Source: Rhodospirillaceae bacterium
GTDB taxonomy: Bacteria > Pseudomonadota > Alphaproteobacteria > MPNO01 > UBA2964
Direction: 5' to 3'
Assembly (NCBI GenBank): GCA_018660305.1
Contig: JABJKO010000051.1
Location: 1 to 5,637 of the forward strand
DNA: 5,637 bases
Of the stretch, positions 1-5,118 are shown in pieces (position 1 is the stretch's first letter; every line of letters starts with the position of its first letter). The notes below the pieces were generated by a model, which had not been told where the DNA came from, made no database searches, and saw only the letters and a list, made by a program, of their open reading frames with translations. The position numbers and the translations under genes are program-made.

Positions 1-920
1 AGTTCCCGGCGCAAACGATCCAACTCCGCATCGTCATCGGCAACCACCGCATCGGAGAAGGCCAGCAGCAGGCCGCCATGGGCCACCCCCACGTCACCGT
101 CGCCGCTACCGATCACATTATTGAGATCGAACTCTTCACCGTCTTTCTGGCCGCTCGCACGGAGCACCACCGCATGGCTCGCCGTTCAGTATAAGCACTG
201 GTTGAGCGCCGCCAATCGAGCCGCAATAAGCTCCAGTTGGCTGTGCGTCAGGGCGCGGTACTCATTGTCCAGATCCCGGATCGCCGCCTGCGGCAAATAG
301 AGCGCCTGATCCAGTTCGAAGAAGCCCGCGACTTCTTCGGGAACCAGGCTCATGGCAAAATGGATATTAATGGGCTCGAAACCGGGATAGGGATCGGGGT
401 CTTCTTCGGCAACGTCTTCCGGCGCGAGGGTGGCCACCCAGGCAAGGGTCTTACGGGCCCCCTTGGGACGGTGGCGGGTCGGCTCTCCCGGCCTGGCCGT
501 CGGCAGGGACCGCTGCGGCAAACCGAGTGCGCGGTCGAACGTATCCAGCGCGATCAAGGTGGATACCACACCGATGATTTCCACATAGGCGGCGTCGGTC
601 AGGCCTGACGCCATGTTCTCATCGAACCAGGCCTTGCGCAGCCGGCCGCTGTCGGTGGAAATCCGGTGGATCACTTCGACGACATTGTCCGGCAGAACCC
701 CGCTACAATCGTGCGCCCCGTCAGCCGTATAGGGAGAGAGGGCTTCTTTTCGCTCGCGGCAAAGCGCGCAATGTTGGGCGCGGCGGGCTTCGTCGGCGAT
801 GGCAAGGCGCTCCGATGCCGACCACCATGTGCCGGGGGCAGACAACCGCTCCCACGAATTTTCCCGCGCCGTTGCGAGATCGTTACGAATGATTGGAGAA
901 CGCGCCTCTGTCATCGCCAT
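1..920 (-). CDS. AhpD-like alkylhydroperoxidase-related selenoprotein, TGA read as Sec; C-terminus cut by window edge
   Basis: Probably a thiol/selenol peroxidase or disulfide-type oxidoreductase of the AhpD / carboxymuconolactone decarboxylase-like fold, acting in the cytoplasm (no signal peptide). The first 244 residues run to an in-frame TGA at 186-188, which would be residue 245. Around it lie E230, C242-L-Y-U245 and H249. The spacing (12, 3, 4) equals E118/C130/C133/H137 of AhpD, so TGA replaces the second Cys of CxxC. Reading on gives 61 more sense codons to the edge, including ASHAVVLRAS and HGGLLLAF, which look like genuine protein. Residues 110-135 (AYVEIIGVVSTLIALDTF...) are typical of this family's helical core. 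An extra CALC motif lies at 51-54. The start at 920 keeps the N-terminus expected of the family; ATG at 914 is an alternative, and neither has a clear Shine-Dalgarno. The substrate is unknown. A nonsense mutation is the alternative reading, but much less likely. Confidence 0.85.
148..169 (-). promoter_or_regulatory. Candidate bacterial SECIS hairpin
   Basis: In the minus-strand transcript, nucleotides 20-41 (TGA = 1-3) fold as an outer stem TGG/CCA, a small internal loop (a single U opposite GG), an inner stem GCTC/GAGC and an apical loop CGTGC. The loop starts 24 nt after the TGA and has G as its second base. Known bacterial SECIS elements lie within the coding region shortly after UGA, with a G at the start of the apical loop, and the E. 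coli fdhF element also has an unpaired U in its stem. A competing hairpin, with arms GAGC/GCTC extended by ACG/CGT, begins directly after the TGA and excludes this one. The choice between them is inference. Confidence 0.6.
186..188 (-). other. In-frame TGA, probable selenocysteine codon
   Basis: The triplet on the minus strand is TGA. Upstream codons read Asn-Gln-Cys-Leu-Tyr and downstream codons read Thr-Ala-Ser-His, giving CxxU-xxx-H in place of the AhpD CxxC-xxx-H active site. Exact replacement of a catalytic Cys by TGA, continued open frame and a hairpin just downstream are the classic signs of UGA recoding. It needs SelA, SelB, SelC and SelD elsewhere in the genome, which cannot be seen here. 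Confidence 0.85.
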
Positions 921-995
921 TTCATGGCAATTGAGGGGTAACCGGAACTCATCTGCATACCAAAGACCAAATCCAAATTCGAGCAGACTCTATCA

Positions 996-1010
996 TTGCC
1001 CAACTGGCAA
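996..1010. repeat. Short interrupted palindrome, possible operator
   Basis: TTGCC, a 5-base spacer, then GGCAA: a perfect 5-bp inverted repeat about 76 bp upstream of the selenoprotein start. Dimeric regulators bind sites of this size, but a repeat this short can occur by chance and no regulator gene is adjacent. Confidence 0.2.
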
Positions 1011-1112
1011 AGGAACTATGACCTCTGCGCCATTATCCCATGGACCGCGAGGTGTCGACCGGCACAGCGCATAACAAGGCACAGCAACGCTAAACCGTGG
1101 TCAGCACCTCAG

Positions 1113-1139
1113 CCAACCGACGAAATCCACGTCCGTTGG
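1113..1139 (-). terminator. Hairpin downstream of the small Tat-type gene, possible terminator
   Basis: The arms CCAACCGACG (1113-1122) and CGTCCGTTGG (1130-1139) are complementary over 10 bases with one central mismatch, around a 7-base loop. It begins 8 bases beyond the stop codon of the minus-strand small gene, where a terminator would be expected. No T-run follows on that strand, so it may act as a 3'-end stabiliser or rho-dependent site rather than an intrinsic terminator. Confidence 0.4.
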
Positions 1140-1147
1140 TTACGGCT

Positions 1148-1321
1148 CTAATGGTTGGTTGCGCAACTGGGGGAGCTGTGCGGCGCCGGGATATTGCCCT
1201 GTGTGGAGCAATGGGCCTCGGCGTCGGTCGCGGCAATCATGAGGGTTACAGCCGGCGGCGCGATGACGGCGTACTTTCGGCTTAATTCCAAAAACCGCCT
1301 TCGGTCCATGGTTTTAGCCAT
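1148..1321 (-). CDS. 57-residue putative Tat-exported small protein with two cysteines
   Basis: Function unknown. Residues 6-11 read D-R-R-R-F-L, close to the twin-arginine consensus (S/T-R-R-x-F-L-K). They are followed by a moderately hydrophobic stretch at 17-31 (KYAVIAPPAVTLMIAA) and an A-E-A cleavage site ending at residue 36. The predicted mature part is 21 residues, with C38 and C53 able to form one disulfide and histidines at 37, 48 and 57. The two prolines in the hydrophobic segment are unusual for a signal peptide. The start at 1321 is chosen for a GAGG 8 bases upstream and because it gives a normal Tat n-region. An in-frame ATG at 1387 would add 22 residues and has AGGAG 13 bases upstream. 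The gene is divergent from the GST gene and upstream of, but 227 bp from, the selenoprotein gene. It could be a precursor of a small exported peptide; this is inference. Confidence 0.6.
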   Translation of the reverse strand: MAKTMDRRRFLELSRKYAVIAPPAVTLMIAATDAEAHCSTQGNIPAPHSSPSCATNH

Positions 1322-1379
1322 GGGCCCGGCCTCTTTTTGATCTGGTTTTTTTGTCATCTGTCGCCCATTTCCGCCACTG

Positions 1380-1408
1380 GTCTTCATTCAACGTGTTACT
1401 CCTATAAA
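1380..1408 (+). promoter_or_regulatory. Possible promoter of the GST-like gene
   Basis: TATAAA at 1403-1408 is a good -10 hexamer in an AT-rich patch. It lies 42 bases before the GST start, in the divergent region between it and the small Tat-type gene. The hexamer 17 bases upstream (GTCTTC) is a poor -35, so only the -10 has real support. Confidence 0.3.
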
Positions 1409-1450
1409 AAACGCTTAAGGAAACCACACCGAGGGGCGAGAATTAGGCCC

Positions 1451-2113
1451 ATGACACAGCGCGACCTTTATTTCATTTCCGGCTCGCCACCCTGCTGGAC
1501 CATCATGCTGGCGCTGGAGATCAAAGGAATCGCCTATAATCAACGGCGTCTCGACAATAGTAAGGGCGAGCAGAAAGGCGCCGCATTCCTCGGCATCAAT
1601 CCTCGGGGCAACGTGCCGGTGCTCGTCGACGGCACTGCCACGGTTTGCGAGACACTGGCCATTCTGGCCTATCTCGATGCCATAGCCCCTGCCCCACCCC
1701 TGTTTGGCACAATTCCGCAGGAAACTGCGCGTATCTGGCAGACGATCTGTGATTGTGACAGCCATGTGCGGGGGCCTGTCGGTGACATTTCCCGGCCGCT
1801 GTTTCGCGGCAAGGTGCAGGCATTTACCCAGCAGATCACCGAGGCTGCGGCAATCGTACGGGAGGAGCTCGGGTCTCTGGAAGCGCGATTGGCGTCCAGT
1901 CCCTGGCTTGTCGGCAAGGCCTTAAGTGCCGCCGATCTCGTTGTCTTTCCGGTACTGATGCAGCTCTGCCGTGCCGTTGGGCGGGAAGACACGGCGCCGC
2001 TGGATCTCGCCATCCACCCTCTCGGTGAATATTTCCCGGCGCTCAATGAGTGGCGCCTACGCATGGAAAATCTGGACGGCTTTGACAACGCCTATCCGCC
2101 GCACTGGAAATAG
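1451..2113 (+). CDS. Glutathione S-transferase family protein
   Basis: A 220-residue soluble protein with the two-domain GST layout. Residues 4-80 form the thioredoxin-like N-terminal domain: a beta strand, then S12-P-P-C15-W at the active-site turn, the conserved cis-proline in NVPVL (P56), and E67-T68 that contacts the glutamyl part of glutathione. Residues 90-220 form the helical C-terminal domain, with the N-capping box S159-A-A-D162. Length is normal for the family. The expected role is glutathione conjugation, isomerisation or reduction on an unknown substrate in the cytoplasm. ATG at 1451 is used because homologous GSTs begin just before the first strand. An in-frame ATG at 1337 would add 38 non-GST-like residues. 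The Shine-Dalgarno is weak (GAGGGG 14 bases upstream). Both Ser and Cys are available at the catalytic turn, so the subclass cannot be fixed. The gene precedes infA by 103 bp and is probably monocistronic. Confidence 0.88.
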   Translation: MTQRDLYFISGSPPCWTIMLALEIKGIAYNQRRLDNSKGEQKGAAFLGINPRGNVPVLVDGTATVCETLAILAYLDAIAPAPPLFGTIPQETARIWQTICDCDSHVRGPVGDISRPLFRGKVQAFTQQITEAAAIVREELGSLEARLASSPWLVGKALSAADLVVFPVLMQLCRAVGREDTAPLDLAIHPLGEYFPALNEWRLRMENLDGFDNAYPPHWK

Positions 2114-2155
2114 AGGGCAGGACAACGCTTCGTCGTGGGTTTTCTGCAAAATACC

Positions 2156-2184
2156 TTGACGTTTTAACGATTGAGCGCACTAAT
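2156..2184 (+). promoter_or_regulatory. Likely promoter of infA
   Basis: TTGACG (2156-2161, five of six to the sigma-70 -35) and ACTAAT (2179-2184, four of six to the -10) are separated by the ideal 17 bases. Transcription would begin near 2191, giving a leader of about 26 nt before the infA start. Confidence 0.5.
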
Positions 2185-2216
2185 GCGCCGCATCCGAGGC
2201 TTAAAAAGACGGCAAT

Positions 2217-2435
2217 ATGGCGAAAGAAGAATTACTCGAGTTTTCCGGGACGGTGTTGGAACGGCTGCCCAACGCCATGTTCAAGGTGAAATTGGAGAAC
2301 GGCCACGAAGTCCTGGCCCATACGGCAGGCAAGATGCGCAAATTCCGCATCCGCGTTCTCGAAGGCGACAAGGTCGATGTGGAGATGACCCCTTACGACC
2401 TCAGCAAGGCGCGCATTATCTTCCGCCACAAGTAA
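2217..2435 (+). CDS. infA: Translation initiation factor IF-1
   Basis: IF-1 binds the A site of the 30S subunit during initiation and works with IF-2 and IF-3. The 72-residue product is the normal full length and is a single S1-type OB fold, starting [13 protein letters not shown]. It carries the conserved [16 protein letters not shown] (27-42), the RVLEGDKV strand and the [11 protein letters not shown] motif near the C-terminus. Shine-Dalgarno pairing is modest (AAAGACGG upstream of ATG). The AHTAGKMRK and EMTPYDL wording is alphaproteobacterial. A likely promoter lies just upstream and a terminator-like hairpin just downstream, so it is probably transcribed alone. In many alphaproteobacteria infA is followed by maf and an RNase gene; here an MFS gene follows instead. 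Confidence 0.98.
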   Translation: MAKEELLEFSGTVLERLPNAMFKVKLENGHEVLAHTAGKMRKFRIRVLEGDKVDVEMTPYDLSKARIIFRHK

Positions 2436-2450
2436 GCCGGCCCGCCGGCT
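2435..2450 (+). repeat. GC-rich hairpin overlapping the infA stop codon
   Basis: The arms AGCCGG (2435-2440) and CCGGCT (2445-2450) form a perfect 6-bp stem around a CCCG loop, starting at the last base of the infA stop codon. There is no T-run after it. It may protect the 3' end of the mRNA or assist the terminator that follows. Confidence 0.4.
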
Positions 2451-2471
2451 GCGCTGCCATTGATTTGAAGG

Positions 2472-2501
2472 GAGGCCCGTTTTCGGGCCTCTTGGCGTTT
2501 T
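2472..2501 (+). terminator. Rho-independent-type terminator after infA
   Basis: GAGGCCCG (2472-2479) and CGGGCCTC (2484-2491) form a perfect 8-bp GC-rich stem closed by a TTTT loop. It is followed by TT and, after GGCG, TTTT. The T-tract is interrupted, but the position 37 bases past the infA stop fits a terminator that separates infA from the transporter genes. Confidence 0.7.
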
Positions 2502-2630
2502 GCGGCACAGGAGCGCGCTAATTTTATCGCCTCGACACGTTCCACCGCAGCCCAACCTTGTGTAAACTGAGCATTCTGACCAACCGCCTGTGTTCCGCCC
2601 CTGTCCAACCCATTGAAGCAGTAGAAATCC

Positions 2631-3842
2631 ATGCGTTCCTGGCGAACTCCCACCATCGTTTTGTTTTGCGGGACAATGATCCTGCTGCTGACGTTCGGTG
2701 TGCGACAGACCTATGGGCTTTTGTTGGCGCCCATTTCGGAGGTCAATGGCTGGCCGCTCGGCGTGTTTTCACTGTCCATGGCGCTCCAGGTCCTGATCTG
2801 GGGATTCTCGACGCCCATACTCGGCGGTATCGCCGATCGCTATGGCGCGGGACGCGTGGCAAGCATGGGATTGCTGCTCTATGCCGGCGGCTTGTGGATG
2901 ATGGCCGAGGCGACCACGGTTGCCGAAATCCATTTTTCCACCGGATTCCTTACCGGCATCGGCATGAGTGCCTGCGGGTTCCCGATCATTCTCGCGGTTG
3001 TCGGGCGCAGCGTCGGTGCGGAGCGCCGTAGCCTGTTTCTCGGTATCGCCAGCGCGGGCGGGTCGTCAGGGCAGGTTATCGTAGTCCCCATCGCCCAGTA
3101 TTTCATTACCGGCGGCAGCTATGCGGCGGCGCTGATCGCCATGGCCATCGCCCTGGCCCTGGTCGTCCCGCTGGTTGCCGCCGTATCGGGAAAACCGCAG
3201 CGCCCGGATGGCGCCGGAATCGATCAAAGCGTGTTCGAGGCGGTGGGTGAGGCCTTGCGGCACCGCGGATTCGTGCTCCTCGTGGCCGGGTTCTTCGTCT
3301 GCGGCTATCAAACAATGTTCATCGGCGCGCATCTGCCCAATTTCCTCAAGGAAGCCGACATCGGCCCCGGCGTGGCCGCGACCTGTGTCGCCCTGATCGG
3401 GTTCTTCAATATTGTCGGGTGCTGGATCTGGGGCGCGCTGGGCGGGCGCTACAGCAAAAAATTGCTGCTGGCCATCCTCTATCTGGCGCGTTCGGCCGGC
3501 ATCGCGCTGTTCATCACCCTGCCCATCACCGATGTGTCGGCCATATTGTTTGCGTCCTATACCGGGCTCCTGTGGCTCGGCACCATTCCCCTGACCAGCG
3601 GGCTGGTGGCGCAGATCTTCGGTGTCCAGTACATGGCCATGCTCTACGGCTTCGCCTTTCTCAGCCATCAGGTGGGCAGCTTTCTCGGGATCTGGATGGG
3701 CGGCGCGGTACGCGATTTCAGTGGCAGCTATGATGCGGTCTGGTGGTGCGCCGTCGGTCTCGGTTTCGTCGCCGCTGCAATTCACTGGCCCATCGACGAG
3801 CGCCCGGTCGCCCGCATGACTGCCCAGACATCAACCGGCTAA
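2631..3842 (+). CDS. MFS transporter, monocarboxylate/OFA-like (first of three tandem paralogues)
   Basis: An inner-membrane secondary transporter of 403 residues, the usual length for a 12-helix MFS protein. Hydrophobic helices fill residues 8-185 and 212-388, separated by a polar central loop (about 186-210). Helix 1 has GVRQTYGLLLAPI with an intramembrane Arg25, a pattern typical of monocarboxylate-porter/oxalate-formate-like MFS members. Motif A between helices 2 and 3 is intact (GGIADRYGAGR, 65-75), and a weaker copy, GGRYSKK, sits at 271-277. The C-terminal half has FLSHQVG, IWMGG and RDFSGSYD, all shared with the next gene. The substrate is probably an organic anion exchanged or co-transported with protons, which is inferred from family only. 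ATG 2631 is the first Met before helix 1; the Shine-Dalgarno is poor. It heads a likely operon and is 19 bp from the next gene. No strong promoter was found in 2492-2630. Confidence 0.9.
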   Translation: MRSWRTPTIVLFCGTMILLLTFGVRQTYGLLLAPISEVNGWPLGVFSLSMALQVLIWGFSTPILGGIADRYGAGRVASMGLLLYAGGLWMMAEATTVAEIHFSTGFLTGIGMSACGFPIILAVVGRSVGAERRSLFLGIASAGGSSGQVIVVPIAQYFITGGSYAAALIAMAIALALVVPLVAAVSGKPQRPDGAGIDQSVFEAVGEALRHRGFVLLVAGFFVCGYQTMFIGAHLPNFLKEADIGPGVAATCVALIGFFNIVGCWIWGALGGRYSKKLLLAILYLARSAGIALFITLPITDVSAILFASYTGLLWLGTIPLTSGLVAQIFGVQYMAMLYGFAFLSHQVGSFLGIWMGGAVRDFSGSYDAVWWCAVGLGFVAAAIHWPIDERPVARMTAQTSTG

Positions 3843-3861
3843 CCAACAGTCAGAGTAACCC

Positions 3862-5085
3862 ATGCCTGATAACCAGCCTTTCTGGAAAAATCCGTACATC
3901 GTCCTCGTGCTGTGCACGCTGATTGCCCTGATTACCTATGGCACCCGCCAGAGTTTCGGGCTGTTTCTGATCCCCATCAGCGAGGCCATCAGCAACGGCA
4001 AAGTGGAGCCGTTCTCCTTTGCGGTCAGCCTGCAGACCCTCGTCATCGGGCTCAGCGTGCCTTTTGTTTCGATGATCGCGGACAAATGGCTGGGTCCCAT
4101 CAAAATGCTGGTGATCGGCGGTGCTCTTTATGCGCTGGGCATGTTCCTGCTGAGCAACGCCTCCTCCGAACTGCATCTCAGCCTGAGCGTCGGCGTCCTT
4201 AGCGGGCTTGCCGCGGCCGGTTGCGGCCTGCCCATGCTGCTCGCGGTGGTAAGCCGGGTTGCCCCGGAAGACCAGCGCAGCCTGTGGCTTGGCATCGTGT
4301 CGGCCGGTGGTACCGGCGGACAGATGTTCCTGGTGCCCCTCAACGGTTTTCTGCTGTCCCGAATGGACTGGACCGACGCCATGGTCATTCTGGCCGCCTT
4401 CATCCTGGCCATCGTGCCCATGGCGCTGATCGTCGGCAATGCCAGCGGCGCGGCGCTGGACCAAAAGAAGGATACCCAGACGCTGGGCCAGGCGCTCGCC
4501 GAGGCGCGCGCGGCGCGAAGCTATTGGTATTTGTGCCTCGGGTTTTTTACTTGTGGTTTCCAGGTCCAGTTCGTGGTCACCCATCTGCCGAAATATCTCG
4601 AGGACACCGGCACTGGTGTGACCATCGGGGCCCACGCCATCGCGCTGATCGGGCTGACAAACATGATCGGCACCGCCATCGCCGGCAAGCTCGGCGGCCA
4701 TTTCCAGAAGAAAAACCTGCTGGTGTTCCTCTATGTGGGACGGTCGGTAGTCATGCTGGCTTTCTTTATCTCGCCCATCAGCCAGATGTCGGTCTATATC
4801 TTTGCTTCCTGTATCGGCTTCCTGTGGCTGGCCACCGTGCCACTGACCGCGGGTATTGTCTCCACCCTGTTCGGGCCCCGCTATATGGCAACGCTTTATG
4901 CCATCGCGTTTCTCAGCCATCAGGTTGGCGGTGCTCTGAGCACGTGGATGGGTGGTGTTATCCGCGATAGCACGGGCTCCTATGACATGTGGTGGTGGGT
5001 GATTATCTTCGGTGGCGCGCTGGCGGCGCTGTTCCATGTCCCCATCAGGGAACAGCCGGTGGCGCGGCTCGCCCAACCGGCGTAA
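3862..5085 (+). CDS. MFS transporter, monocarboxylate/OFA-like (second of three tandem paralogues)
   Basis: A 407-residue 12-helix inner-membrane transporter, paralogous along its whole length to the genes on both sides. Helix 1 has YGTRQSFGLFLIPISEA with Arg29. Residues 340-376 (YMATLYAIAFLSHQVGG, TWMGG, RDSTGSYD) closely track the first paralogue. Motif A is unusual: the first Gly is Ser70, Lys75 follows Asp74, and there is one extra residue (Leu77) before Gly78 compared with both neighbours. A charged central loop lies at about 194-216. ATG 3862 lies directly before the conserved FWKNP-helix 1 segment; the 19-bp gap has no clear Shine-Dalgarno, so translational coupling to the gene before is possible. 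The substrate is not identifiable, but close paralogy suggests related organic acids. Confidence 0.9.
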   Translation: MPDNQPFWKNPYIVLVLCTLIALITYGTRQSFGLFLIPISEAISNGKVEPFSFAVSLQTLVIGLSVPFVSMIADKWLGPIKMLVIGGALYALGMFLLSNASSELHLSLSVGVLSGLAAAGCGLPMLLAVVSRVAPEDQRSLWLGIVSAGGTGGQMFLVPLNGFLLSRMDWTDAMVILAAFILAIVPMALIVGNASGAALDQKKDTQTLGQALAEARAARSYWYLCLGFFTCGFQVQFVVTHLPKYLEDTGTGVTIGAHAIALIGLTNMIGTAIAGKLGGHFQKKNLLVFLYVGRSVVMLAFFISPISQMSVYIFASCIGFLWLATVPLTAGIVSTLFGPRYMATLYAIAFLSHQVGGALSTWMGGVIRDSTGSYDMWWWVIIFGGALAALFHVPIREQPVARLAQPA

Positions 5086-5106
5086 TACTTACGGCGCATT
5101 TCCAAC

Positions 5107-5110
5107 GGAG
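5107..5110 (+). promoter_or_regulatory. Ribosome binding site of the third transporter gene
   Basis: GGAG lies 8 bases before ATG 5119, a standard distance, and it fixes the start of the truncated gene. It is the clearest ribosome binding site in the transporter cluster. Confidence 0.7.
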
Positions 5111-5118
5111 TCCCCTCC

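Larger units (their letters stand above)
921..1147. other. Intergenic region between the selenoprotein gene and the small Tat-type gene
   Basis: These 227 bp hold no convincing gene on either strand. The region must contain the 5' leader, and probably the promoter, of the minus-strand selenoprotein gene, but I found no hexamer pair good enough to call. Two inverted repeats are visible: an interrupted palindrome TTGCC-N5-GGCAA at 996-1010, and the longer hairpin at 1113-1139 described separately. Confidence 0.5.

Noticed and set aside
186..188. TGA as a true stop or a nonsense mutation in the AhpD-like gene
   Set aside because: The TGA falls exactly on the catalytic Cys column, the frame continues open with the expected His at +4, and a plausible SECIS hairpin follows. 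A random stop would be unlikely to hit this codon.
237..608. Plus-strand open frame opposite the selenoprotein gene
   Set aside because: It lies inside a gene with strong family signatures on the other strand and encodes an Arg/Gly-rich product without recognisable features.
1322..1387. Longer start for the small Tat-type gene
   Set aside because: The AGGAG before ATG 1387 is 13 bases away. The start at 1321 has GAGG at a normal 8 bases and a typical short n-region before the twin arginines. It is not fully excluded.
1337..1450. Longer GST start giving 38 extra N-terminal residues
   Set aside because: The extra stretch is not GST-like, overlaps the divergent promoter region and the small Tat-type gene's leader, and homologous proteins start near MTQRDLYF.
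2500..2630. Promoter for the transporter operon (TGTAAACT near 2561-2568, TCGACA near 2532-2537)
   Set aside because: Each hexamer-like element is fair alone, but the 25-base spacing is far from the required 16-18 bases, so I do not call a promoter.
3066..3785. Open frame on the minus strand opposite the first transporter (239 codons)
   Set aside because: It has the same antisense-shadow character: charged, low-complexity sequence with no motif, fully inside a well-supported MFS gene.
3850..5076. Long open frame on the minus strand opposite the second transporter (408 codons)
   Set aside because: Its product is polar, rich in Gln, His, Gly and Asp, with no recognisable domain. It mirrors the codon-bias pattern of the real transporter gene on the plus strand.
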